Below are positions 25,384 through 33,660 of a stretch of DNA of 33,699 nt, one piece after another. The stretch comes from Wocania_A sp964021735. GTDB taxonomy: Bacteria; Bacteroidota; Bacteroidia; Flavobacteriales; Flavobacteriaceae. A program made the position numbers and the translations under genes. Every line of letters starts with the position of its first letter. Positions within the stretch are counted from its first letter, which is position 1. The stretch is from assembly GCF_964021735.1 (NCBI RefSeq), contig NZ_CAXIBN010000010.1, positions 1 to 33,699 on the forward strand, written 5' to 3'. The notes beneath the pieces are model-generated. The model searched no databases, was not told the DNA's origin, and saw nothing but the letters and a program-made list of their open reading frames with translations.

Positions 25384-26681
25384 CAAAGTGCTTGAACAAA
25401 CCTAGTTGTATTGTTATAGTTTTTTTGTGTGCATTGATACCTAAAATTTACTTTTTAGCCTTATCTTATAATAATAACGTGTACACGCCCCAAAAAGCAT
25501 ACCACAACGGCGATGCATCACACTATTTAAAAATTGCGAAAAATATTTATGTGTTTGGTGTTTTTTCAGATAATAATTCTAAAATGCCAACAGAAAGTGC
25601 TACATGGCGATCTCCTTTTTGGCCATTTGTTCTAGCCTCATTTTTTTATTTAACTAATGATCTGTTTGGTTTAATTATAACAAAATCAATATTTGAATTC
25701 ATGTTGTTAATTGTTGCCTTTTCACTGATAAGGCATATTAAAAACATTAAGCCTGTTCATTTTTTGTTTTTTTTAGTGCTTTTTATAGAACCCTATTATT
25801 TAAAGTACTCCATAACATTTTTGTCAGAAAGTTTAACATCTATACTAATACTAGTATTGGCACTGGCCTTCGTGTTATTCAATGAATCAAAAAAGTACAG
25901 TATTCTTATCCCATTGCTATCTGTAATTGTAATGCTCTGCCATCCAGTTTCTGTGTTTTTTGTGTTGACTTTATTGGTTATTTATGGTTTAATCAATTTA
26001 AAAAAGCATCCAATTAGGATAATAGCCCATGCTGTCTTGGTCATGGGATTAACAATGTTATGGCCTTTAAGAAACCTGCAAACTTTTAGTCAAGGGTTTT
26101 ATTTAACAGCGTCACAAGGAGCCACATTTTCTAAAGGATGGAATGAAATGGTTATTGATAATTATACTAATGTAGATGGCGATTTGGCCGATGAAAGTTT
26201 GAACCTAAAACACGTAGAAAATTTAAAGGATAACGCTAAATATTCAACCCTAAAATTAGCTAAACTTTATAAGGAAGGCACCCTAAATTATATTAAAAGT
26301 TTAAGTTTTTTTGAGGCTGTACATATAGCGATGGTTAAATTAAAATCTAATTTTAATCCATTTCCTGAAAAACCGAAACCTGGATTTTTAGAAGCTTTGG
26401 CAACCGTTTTTAGAATATTTTATGGTATTTTGTTTTTGCAATGTCTATTCAGGATTTTTAAACAAAGAAAAATTGGTATAACATCAGAAAAAGATAAGGT
26501 TTTTTTAGTGGTCTTTTCAATATTAATGGGACAAATATTAATGTCCGTTTTCATTTATACCGGATTAAGATTTAATGCAATATACGGGTTGACACTATTA
26601 TTTAGTTTTATATATGTTAATAAAAGATTTTTTATTCCGAAGAAAGAAAAATGGCATGTAATTTCTTATAAAAGCAGATGA
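25380..26681 (+). CDS. GT-C fold membrane glycosyltransferase-like protein (PMT/ArnT-like)
   Basis: Polytopic membrane protein (433 aa, roughly nine or ten hydrophobic segments) with an early periplasmic loop carrying YHNGDASHYLKIA; D45 sits where GT-C enzymes have their catalytic Asp or Asp-Glu. SATWRSPFWP follows, and the end of the protein is basic. This arrangement resembles PMT_2/ArnT-type enzymes, which transfer a sugar from polyprenyl phosphate to a glycan, lipid or protein. It is shorter than ArnT (about 550 aa). It overlaps the polyprenyl-phosphate sugar synthase gene by four bases, so donor supply and use are linked. A Wzy or another membrane protein is possible, but the EL1-like Asp motif favours GT-C. 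Confidence 0.72.
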   Translation: MTKCLNKPSCIVIVFLCALIPKIYFLALSYNNNVYTPQKAYHNGDASHYLKIAKNIYVFGVFSDNNSKMPTESATWRSPFWPFVLASFFYLTNDLFGLIITKSIFEFMLLIVAFSLIRHIKNIKPVHFLFFLVLFIEPYYLKYSITFLSESLTSILILVLALAFVLFNESKKYSILIPLLSVIVMLCHPVSVFFVLTLLVIYGLINLKKHPIRIIAHAVLVMGLTMLWPLRNLQTFSQGFYLTASQGATFSKGWNEMVIDNYTNVDGDLADESLNLKHVENLKDNAKYSTLKLAKLYKEGTLNYIKSLSFFEAVHIAMVKLKSNFNPFPEKPKPGFLEALATVFRIFYGILFLQCLFRIFKQRKIGITSEKDKVFLVVFSILMGQILMSVFIYTGLRFNAIYGLTLLFSFIYVNKRFFIPKKEKWHVISYKSR

Positions 26682-27673
26682 AATTCTCATTAATTATATG
26701 TACCTATATGCGGAGCGAACCTTTGTTGAAACTGCTGTTTTCAGTAAAGGAACAAACCTTGTATCCTAATGAAATATTAATTATTGATGGTTCTATTGGC
26801 GATATAACGAAACAACTGTTTAAAAACCATACCTTTAAAAACCTAAGTTATTATAAAGTTGAAGAAAAGGGCAGAGGCCTAACCAAACAACGTAATTTCG
26901 GAATTAATTTAGTTGAAGAAACTTCAGAAATCATTTGTTTTTTAGACGACGACATTATTTTAAAACCAAATTACTTTGAAAATTTATTATCAACATATTC
27001 CAAAAAAAGTGAGGCACTAGCTGTTGGTGGTTATATTTTAAACGATAATGTATGGAAGCCATCCGATAATAAAAACAATAAAAACAAATTCTATTTTGAT
27101 GGTTGGATGCGAAGTGAACCCTCAAGATTTAAATTAAGACGAAAATTTGGTTTGATACCAGATACCAAACCGGGATTTTTCCCAACATTTGCCCACGGAA
27201 GGTCTGTTGGTTTTTTACCGCCTTCTGGAAAAATTTACGATGTTGAACAAATCATGGGTGGTGTATCGTCATACAAAAAAGAGGTTTTTCAGCAACTTAG
27301 CTTTTCAACCTATTTTGAAGGCTACGGATTGTACGAAGATGCCGATTTTAGTTTGCGGCTCTCAAAAATGGGCAAGCTTTACGTAAACACTGCAGCCCAA
27401 TTGTACCATTACCACGACAATTCAGGCAGACCAAATAAGTACAAATATGGCAAAATGGTAGTAAGAAACGGGTGGTATGTTTGGCGCGTAAAATTTCCAA
27501 AACCAACTTTAAAGGCTAGAATAAAATGGCATGCCACATCGTTTTTGTTAACAATTATCAGGTTTACAAATGTTGTAAATACTAATAAAAAGAAAGAGGC
27601 TTTAACCGAAAGTTTGGGTAGGATAGTAGGTTGGTGGTCGTTAGTTTTTAATAAACCAAACGTAAAATTATGA
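26678..27673 (+). CDS. GT2 family glycosyltransferase
   Basis: Single-domain GT-A enzyme of 331 aa. It begins FSLIICTYMRSEPLLKLL. ILIIDGSIGD (33-42) is the nucleotide-binding loop, GLTKQRNFGI (67-76) the base-contact helix, and FLDDDIIL (88-95) holds the metal-binding D90-D92. GYGLYEDADFSLRLSKMG carries the catalytic acid. It is in the same broad subgroup as the C-terminal half of the 23119-24654 product. A basic, aromatic tail (GWWSLVFNKP) could bind the membrane. Four-base overlaps on both sides (with the GT-C gene and the next GT4 gene). Sugar unknown. Confidence 0.9.
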   Translation: MKFSLIICTYMRSEPLLKLLFSVKEQTLYPNEILIIDGSIGDITKQLFKNHTFKNLSYYKVEEKGRGLTKQRNFGINLVEETSEIICFLDDDIILKPNYFENLLSTYSKKSEALAVGGYILNDNVWKPSDNKNNKNKFYFDGWMRSEPSRFKLRRKFGLIPDTKPGFFPTFAHGRSVGFLPPSGKIYDVEQIMGGVSSYKKEVFQQLSFSTYFEGYGLYEDADFSLRLSKMGKLYVNTAAQLYHYHDNSGRPNKYKYGKMVVRNGWYVWRVKFPKPTLKARIKWHATSFLLTIIRFTNVVNTNKKKEALTESLGRIVGWWSLVFNKPNVKL

Positions 27674-28785
27674 GGTTTTTAATCATTTCGCACACCAAAC
27701 ATAGGCAACAAAACAATTTGCTTTATGCCTATGCGCCTTATGTACGCGAAATGAATTTATGGTTAAAATATGTAGATGAAGTGGAAATTGTAGCTCCAAA
27801 AATAAATGAACTGGTTTCAAATATTGAAATACCATACAAACATGGTAAAATTCATTATAATAAGATACCAACTATAGCATTTACTTCGGTTAAAAAAAGT
27901 TTAGAAGCGTTAGTTAAAATCCCAATAATTTTCATTTCTATTTTTAAGGCCTGTAAAAGAGCCGATCATATTCATTTACGTTGTCCCGGAAATATTGGGC
28001 TTTTGGGGTGTTTGGTTCAAATATGTTTTCCAAAGAAAATAAAAACCGCAAAATATGCTGGGAACTGGGACCCAAAAAGTAGGCAACCTTTAAGTTATAG
28101 ATTTCAAAAGTGGATTTTAAACAACACATTTTTCACTAAAAACATGCACGTATTGGTTTATGGCCATTGGAAAAACCAAACCAAAAATATTAAACCGTTT
28201 TTTACGGCCTCTTTTTCTGAAAAAGATAGAGTTAAGGTTGAAGAACGCGATTATAATAATAGGCTGCACTTTGTTTTTATAGGAGCTTTGGTAAAAGGAA
28301 AACGGCCGCTTTTTGCTATTAAATTGGTGAAACAATTAAAAAAAGAAGGCAAAAATGTTTTTTTGGAACTTTTTGGGGAAGGCCTTTTAAAAGAAGAACT
28401 CAACGATTATGTTATTAAAAATGGTTTAAAAGACATGGTTGTATTTAAAGGCAACCAAGATGCATCAATAATTAAAAACACGTTGAAAAATGCCCATTTT
28501 TTAATACTGCCTTCAAAATCTGAAGGTTGGCCCAAAGCCATTGCCGAAGCCATGTTTTTTGGAGCCATTCCTATTGCTACCAAAATTTCGTGTGTGCCTT
28601 TTATGCTTGATTATGGGAAACGCGGTATTTTGATTGAACACAATCTGGAAAGTGCAGTAGAAAAGATACTTGAAAATTTAAAAAACTACGATTTAAAACT
28701 AATGTCTAAATTGGCAAGTAATTGGTCTCAAAATTATACTTTAGAAGCCTTTGAAACCGAAGTGGCAAAATTACTAAATAACTAA
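27670..28785 (+). CDS. GT4-like glycosyltransferase
   Basis: GT-B enzyme of 371 aa. The N-terminal domain starts FLIISHTKHRQQNNLLYAYAPYV. HIHLRCPGNIGLLG and KYAGNWDPKSRQP form the acceptor side, LHFVFIGALVKGKRPLFAIK the donor-domain start, and SEGWPKAIAEAMFFG gives E-x7-E (E285, E293). The protein is typical of a Bacteroidota GT4 subgroup in capsule loci. The overlap is four bases upstream and one base downstream (TAATG), so it is made together with its neighbours. No membrane helix beyond the hydrophobic IPIIFISIF segment. Specificity is unknown. Confidence 0.9.
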   Translation: MRFLIISHTKHRQQNNLLYAYAPYVREMNLWLKYVDEVEIVAPKINELVSNIEIPYKHGKIHYNKIPTIAFTSVKKSLEALVKIPIIFISIFKACKRADHIHLRCPGNIGLLGCLVQICFPKKIKTAKYAGNWDPKSRQPLSYRFQKWILNNTFFTKNMHVLVYGHWKNQTKNIKPFFTASFSEKDRVKVEERDYNNRLHFVFIGALVKGKRPLFAIKLVKQLKKEGKNVFLELFGEGLLKEELNDYVIKNGLKDMVVFKGNQDASIIKNTLKNAHFLILPSKSEGWPKAIAEAMFFGAIPIATKISCVPFMLDYGKRGILIEHNLESAVEKILENLKNYDLKLMSKLASNWSQNYTLEAFETEVAKLLNN

Positions 28786-29855
28786 TGCGGATATTGCAAT
28801 TGATAGATTCTTTAGATTCTGGTGGTGCAGAGCGTATGGCAGTAAATTATGCCAATATGTTATCTCAAAATCATACCTCTTTTATTTGCGCAACAAGAGC
28901 CGAAGGGTTATTAAAACAAGCCATTAATAAAGAGGTTAACTTTTTGTTTTTAGATAAAAAAAAGACATTAGATTTTAAAGCCATAAAGCGATTACATAAT
29001 TATATCAAAAAGCATAACATTGAAATTATTCATGCGCATTCCACATCGTTTTTTTTCGCTACTTTAATAAAAGTTTTCAATAGAAAAACTAAATTAATAT
29101 GGCACGATCATTACGGAAATAGTGAGTTTTTAAAGCATAGAGAATTTAAAATTTTAAAAGTATGTTCTTATTGGTTTAATAATATTATAAGTGTAAATAA
29201 AGTTCTTAAAGAGTGGTCTGAAAATTATTTAAAATGCGAAAGAGTTTCAGTTTTAAATAATTTTGTCATTGTAAATAATAACGAAATTAAAGAAACGGTT
29301 TTAAAAGGCGAAAACGAAAAAAGGATAGTCTGTTTAGCAAATTTAAGACCTCAAAAAAATCATTTGATGCTGCTTGAGGCCTTCAAAAAAATATTTGCAT
29401 ATAATCAGGAATGGACTTTACATTTAGTTGGAAAAGATCAATTAGATGATTATTCATCAAAATTAAAAGAAAAAATTAAAAGCTTAAAATTAAAAGAAAA
29501 CGTTTTTATTTATGGAAATAAAAGCGATGTTCATCATATTTTAAACCAGAGTAGTATTGGAGTACTATCTTCATCATCTGAAGGGCTACCATTGTCCTTG
29601 TTAGAATACGGATTGGCTAAACTAGCTGTTGTAGCTACAGATGTTGGGGATTGTAATAAAGTTATTACCAACAATTCAGAAGGTACGTTGGTAAATCCTA
29701 ATGATGCTGAAGCATTTTCAAAAGGCGTATTAAAATACATCAATAATGAAGGCGAACGCAAACAAGCAGGCGAAATGCTGTATAAAAATGTAACTAATAA
29801 TTTTAGTGCTAAAAAAAACTTAGAGCAATTAATTTCAATTTATAACAAAGCGTGA
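28785..29855 (+). CDS. GT4 family glycosyltransferase
   Basis: Classic GT4 enzyme of 356 aa. LIDSLDSGGAERMAVNYA (6-23) is the N-terminal glycine loop and IIHAHSTSFFFATLI the acceptor-side strand. KRIVCLANLRPQKNHLMLLEAF starts the donor domain, and SSSEGLPLSLLEYGLA contains E-x7-E (E266, E274). All expected motifs are intact. The DNA is AT-rich again here (14 G/C in 29161-29220). It shares one base with the preceding stop and four with the next start, which is a GTG. The donor is not assignable; galactose, GalNAc or fucose derivatives are handled by relatives with the GGAER loop. Confidence 0.93.
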   Translation: MRILQLIDSLDSGGAERMAVNYANMLSQNHTSFICATRAEGLLKQAINKEVNFLFLDKKKTLDFKAIKRLHNYIKKHNIEIIHAHSTSFFFATLIKVFNRKTKLIWHDHYGNSEFLKHREFKILKVCSYWFNNIISVNKVLKEWSENYLKCERVSVLNNFVIVNNNEIKETVLKGENEKRIVCLANLRPQKNHLMLLEAFKKIFAYNQEWTLHLVGKDQLDDYSSKLKEKIKSLKLKENVFIYGNKSDVHHILNQSSIGVLSSSSEGLPLSLLEYGLAKLAVVATDVGDCNKVITNNSEGTLVNPNDAEAFSKGVLKYINNEGERKQAGEMLYKNVTNNFSAKKNLEQLISIYNKA

Positions 29856-31213
29856 AACAGTATAGTTACATAACGTTAATGGTGTTTCATATGGCTTTAG
29901 CTGTCGGCATATTTATTTTCGAACCCATATCTAAAGTCTATTTTATTGCGGTTCTCTTAGTATGTTTTTATAATATACTTAGTGCGCCAGCAAAAAAACG
30001 ATATGTATATGTTTTGGGAGCCTGTGCATATGTGGTTGGATCCGAGGTTTTTTTAAGAATGACAGGGGGTAATTTTATATACGAAGCCTCAAAATATTTT
30101 ATTATCCTATTTTTACTTATGGGTATGGTTCTAGGCGATGGAATGGAAAAAAAATCGTATATATATTTTATATATATATTGGCCTTGGTACCAGGGGTTG
30201 TTGTTGGGGCAAACACATTGGATTATGAAACCAATGTAAGAACGGCCATTGCTTTTAACTTAAGCGGGCCAATTTGTTTAGGAATAGTAGCCTTGTATTG
30301 CCATCAAAGAAGCATATCAATAAAAGCATTGCAAAATATATTGTTGGCTGCCATATTGCCAATAATAACCACAACAACTTACCTATTTTTATACAGCCCC
30401 AGCATTAAGGATGTGTTATCTGGCACACAATCAAACTTTCAAACTTCAGGAGGTTTTGGGCCAAATCAAGTATCAACCGTATTGGGTTTAGGTGTTTTTT
30501 TATTGGCAGGCAGATTGTTTTTGCAATCCAAAACTCTTTTTTTAAAGATTTTAAACGTTTTAATATTAGGCTTAATGGCATACAGAGCCATTATCACATT
30601 TAGTAGAGGAGGCGTTTTTGTTGCCGTTGTTGTAATTTTAGCTTTTATTGCAGTGTTTTATTTTAAATCTTCGTCTAAAACAAAGCTTCGGATAACGTTT
30701 ACATTACTAATTTTCGGATTAGCTATATTGTTAACATGGTATGTTAGCTCTTTAAATACAGGCGGTTTAATTGATAAACGGTATAATAACCAAGACGCAA
30801 TTGGCAGAACAAAAGACGATATAACCACGGGAAGAACAGGGTTGCTAACAAACGAATTAAACGAATTTTTCGAAAACCCCTTTTTAGGAGTTGGCGTTGG
30901 TAAATTAAAGGAACTACGATTTGAAAAAGAAGGCATACAAGCCGCATCGCATAACGAAATGAGTAGAATAATTGGAGAGCACGGCATTTTTGGTGTGGTA
31001 GCTTTTTCTATATTATTACTTACACCTCTTTTTTTAAGGTTTAAAAACAAAAAAAACATATATTTCTATTCCTTTTACCTATTTTGGTTTTTAACCATTA
31101 ACCATTCATCCATGCGAATCGCGGCACCAGCTTTTATTTACGGACTAAGCCTGCTAAATGTAAAATATGACAAACCTATTATACATAGGAAACAAACTAT
31201 CAAACAAGGGTAA
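29852..31213 (+). CDS. wzy: O-antigen/capsule polymerase (Wzy/WaaL-type)
   Basis: Polytopic membrane protein (453 aa, about ten to twelve helices) of the Wzy_C/O-antigen-ligase superfamily, expected to join lipid-linked repeat units in the periplasm. ITFSRGGVFVAVVV matches the SRG block, and the large periplasmic loop holds DDITTGRTGLL (R328) and NPFLGVGVGK followed by ASHNEMSRIIGEHG (H367), the residues typical of ligase and polymerase active sites. The start is a GTG overlapping the preceding stop (GTGA). An ATG further in would cut the first helix. Ligase and polymerase are hard to tell apart by sequence. The locus context, with sugar-loading and chain-length proteins, favours polymerase. 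The last 47 bases also code the start of the next gene. Confidence 0.87.
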   Translation: MKQYSYITLMVFHMALAVGIFIFEPISKVYFIAVLLVCFYNILSAPAKKRYVYVLGACAYVVGSEVFLRMTGGNFIYEASKYFIILFLLMGMVLGDGMEKKSYIYFIYILALVPGVVVGANTLDYETNVRTAIAFNLSGPICLGIVALYCHQRSISIKALQNILLAAILPIITTTTYLFLYSPSIKDVLSGTQSNFQTSGGFGPNQVSTVLGLGVFLLAGRLFLQSKTLFLKILNVLILGLMAYRAIITFSRGGVFVAVVVILAFIAVFYFKSSSKTKLRITFTLLIFGLAILLTWYVSSLNTGGLIDKRYNNQDAIGRTKDDITTGRTGLLTNELNEFFENPFLGVGVGKLKELRFEKEGIQAASHNEMSRIIGEHGIFGVVAFSILLLTPLFLRFKNKKNIYFYSFYLFWFLTINHSSMRIAAPAFIYGLSLLNVKYDKPIIHRKQTIKQG

Positions 31214-32177
31214 AACCGTTACTTCCATTGAAACTTTAGGGGAGCTGCTTAAAGCCGAAGGTTTTGCAATTGAAACGGCTTCAAATAAAGTTAATAAGGT
31301 TTATCGGCTTGTTGATATGCTAAATTCCGTTATAAAGTATAGAAAACAAACTGATTTTGTACTAATAGACACCTATAGTTCTTCTAATTTTTATTACGCT
31401 TTGTTTGTTAGTCAATTATGCCGTTTTTTAAGGCTAAAATATATTCCAGTTTTAAGAGGTGGAAATTTACCCAATCGCTTAAAGTCTCACCCTAAGTTAT
31501 CAAAATTAATATTTAATAATGCATATAAAAATGTAGCACCATCATTATATATGCAATCTAGTTTTGAAGTATTAGGGTATTCAAATTTAGTTTGTATTCC
31601 AAATTCTATCGAAATTAAAAACTACCCATTTAAAATTCGAAATATTGATAAAATAAAGTTATTATGGGTGCGTTCATTTTCAAAAATTTATAATCCATTA
31701 TTGGCAATACAAGTTTTGAAAGCTTTAAAAGATAAACATATCGATGTAGAACTTTGTATGGTTGGACCAGATAATGACGGAAGTTTAGAAGAGACCAAAA
31801 AATATGCTGAAAAATTAAATGTAAAAGTAACCTTTACAGGAAAACTAGAAAAAGAAGAATGGGTTGGTATATCAAAAAACTTCAATGTTTTTATAAATAC
31901 AACAAACTTTGATAATATGCCTGTAAGTGTTATTGAAGCTATGGCATTAGGTTTGCCTGTTATTTCAACAAATGTTGGAGGTCTTCCGTTTTTAATAACT
32001 AATGAAGTGGATGGTATTTTAATACCACCCAATAATGTTGAGGCATTTGTACAAGCTATTATTGAGATTAAAAATCAACCAGAAAAAATAAAAACTATGG
32101 TTATTTCTGCTAGAAAAACGGCAGAACAATTTGATTGGAATATAGTTAAAAATCAATGGATTAAACTCTTGAAATAA
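31167..32177 (+). CDS. GT4 family glycosyltransferase starting inside the polymerase gene
   Basis: GT-B enzyme of 336 aa. I keep the start at 31167 although it lies 47 bases inside the polymerase gene, because the first residues (LLYIGNKLSNKGKTVTSIE) form the conserved N-terminal strand and loop of a Bacteroidota GT4 subgroup, and the next Met is 50 residues later. Other motifs: YIPVLRGGNLP, IKLLWVRSFSKIYNPLLAIQ (donor domain) and FDNMPVSVIEAMALG, where the E-x7-E motif has Asp (D249) in place of the first Glu and E257 as the second. The gene is very AT-rich (12 G/C in 31501-31560). A 59-base gap follows. The sugar is unknown. Confidence 0.87.
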   Translation: MTNLLYIGNKLSNKGKTVTSIETLGELLKAEGFAIETASNKVNKVYRLVDMLNSVIKYRKQTDFVLIDTYSSSNFYYALFVSQLCRFLRLKYIPVLRGGNLPNRLKSHPKLSKLIFNNAYKNVAPSLYMQSSFEVLGYSNLVCIPNSIEIKNYPFKIRNIDKIKLLWVRSFSKIYNPLLAIQVLKALKDKHIDVELCMVGPDNDGSLEETKKYAEKLNVKVTFTGKLEKEEWVGISKNFNVFINTTNFDNMPVSVIEAMALGLPVISTNVGGLPFLITNEVDGILIPPNNVEAFVQAIIEIKNQPEKIKTMVISARKTAEQFDWNIVKNQWIKLLK

Positions 32178-32236
32178 TTAAGGCTTAATCAAATTTACTT
32201 ACTATATTTATAGTCTCTCAATATTACGCTTTAAGA

Positions 32237-33628
32237 ATGTCTAATAGCAGTATTCATTTTAATATTTCCGAACGTAAAGTTCTGCTTAGAATATTCGATA
32301 TCGTTTCGGTGCTTGGTGTATTATATTTTGTAAGTAACACATTCAATTTTAATTATTTTACCATTACACAGGAAAACTGGACTTGGATTTTTGTTTTAAT
32401 GCTTTATATCTCCGTTTTTGGTACTATTTTCGAGTTATACGATTTACAAAAATCTAGCAAAATAGAAACTGTTTCTGCTAACATTGTACTCACAGTATCC
32501 ATTACTGTTTTGTTCTACTTTTTAACACCATTTTTCACACCTATATTACCCGATAATCGATTACAAATTTTATACTTTTATTTCGCTATACTATTTGCGC
32601 TTATTGTTTGGAGACTAGCGTACATTACCTTTGTAGTGTCTCCAAGGTTTTATAAAAAGGTATTAATTGTTGGCGAGACATCAAACATCGAATCTATTGT
32701 CGAGGCTTTTAATATTGCCGACCCCAATTATAAAATAGTTGGATTTATTAATTGTGAGACGAATAAAACTGATAAAGTTAAGTTTAAAGATATTGTTGAA
32801 TATAGCCCTAAGCAAATTTATCAGGTTATCAAGGATGAAAACATTTCCGAAGTTGTTATAGCTAGTTATAATTCTGAAACTATAACATCAACAATATACA
32901 AAGATCTTATTACCTTATTAGAAGGAGGTTTTCCAATAAAAGAATATACACAGGTTTATGAAGATATGATGCAGCGAATTCCTGTTCAATTTGTTGGAAA
33001 AGATTTTTATAAATATTTTCCGTTTAGTCGAAGCAATCAAAATAAATTATATTTATTTTTTCATCGTTTTTTTGACTTAATTATTTCTGTAATTGGAATT
33101 TTTGCTGGTATTATTTTGTTGCCATTTATCCTTTTAGGAAATAGTATTGCAAATCGAGGTTCTCTTTTTTATTCTCAAGAACGAATTGGTAAAAACGGAA
33201 ACCTTTTTAGAATTATTAAGTTCAGAACCATGGTAAAAAATGCTGAAAAAGAAGGTGCGGTTTGGGCAAAAAAGAACGATGCTAGAATAACAACATTTGG
33301 TAAGTTTTTACGAAACTCAAGACTAGATGAAATCCCACAGTTTTGGAATATTTTAATGGGCGATATGAGTTTGATTGGTCCAAGACCAGAACGTCCTTAT
33401 TTTGTTAGAGAATTATCTCAAGTACTTCCGTTTTATGAAACACGACATATTATAAAACCAGGATTAACAGGTTGGGCACAAGTAAAAACTAGATACGGCT
33501 CATCGGTTGATGATAGCTTACTTAAACTGCAATACGATTTGTATTATATTAAACATCGAAGTTTTTTTCTAGATGCAAATATTCTTGTGAAAACGCTGAG
33601 TACTATTATATTTTTTAGAGGACAGTGA
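32237..33628 (+). CDS. Polyprenyl-phosphate hexose-1-phosphate transferase (WbaP/WcaJ-type initiating enzyme)
   Basis: Starts assembly by transferring a sugar-1-phosphate from a UDP-sugar to undecaprenyl phosphate at the inner membrane. Four N-terminal helices lie at about 18-34, 49-66, 82-99 and 112-131. A Rossmann-like domain starts at KKVLIVGETSN (140-150). The re-entrant helix is at about 277-301. The catalytic domain has FRIIKFRTM (324-332), the catalytic pair D364-E365 in RLDEIPQFWN, MSLIGPRPERP and KPGLTGWAQV (407-416). At 463 aa all domains are complete. It is the last gene in the window and lies 59 bases after the GT4 gene, a gap with no promoter pattern I could confirm. Glucose, galactose or an amino sugar could be the first residue. 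Confidence 0.94.
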   Translation: MSNSSIHFNISERKVLLRIFDIVSVLGVLYFVSNTFNFNYFTITQENWTWIFVLMLYISVFGTIFELYDLQKSSKIETVSANIVLTVSITVLFYFLTPFFTPILPDNRLQILYFYFAILFALIVWRLAYITFVVSPRFYKKVLIVGETSNIESIVEAFNIADPNYKIVGFINCETNKTDKVKFKDIVEYSPKQIYQVIKDENISEVVIASYNSETITSTIYKDLITLLEGGFPIKEYTQVYEDMMQRIPVQFVGKDFYKYFPFSRSNQNKLYLFFHRFFDLIISVIGIFAGIILLPFILLGNSIANRGSLFYSQERIGKNGNLFRIIKFRTMVKNAEKEGAVWAKKNDARITTFGKFLRNSRLDEIPQFWNILMGDMSLIGPRPERPYFVRELSQVLPFYETRHIIKPGLTGWAQVKTRYGSSVDDSLLKLQYDLYYIKHRSFFLDANILVKTLSTIIFFRGQ

Positions 33629-33630
33629 TT

Positions 33631-33660
33631 CAGTTTTCAGTCGCAGTCGCAGTCTTCAGT
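33631..33660. repeat. Short phased CAGT repeat after the last gene
   Basis: Five CAGT cores spaced six or seven bases apart (CAGTTTT, CAGTCG, CAGTCG, CAGTCTT, CAGT) begin two bases after the stop of the sugar-phosphate transferase. Similar CAGT-rich intergenic strings are, from memory, frequent between genes in flavobacterial genomes. No function is evident. The rest, to 33699, holds no gene that I can see. Confidence 0.6.

Noticed and set aside
30658..31059. 133-residue open frame on the minus strand inside wzy
   Set aside because: It is antisense to a well-supported polymerase, has no family motif, and can be explained as a shadow frame.
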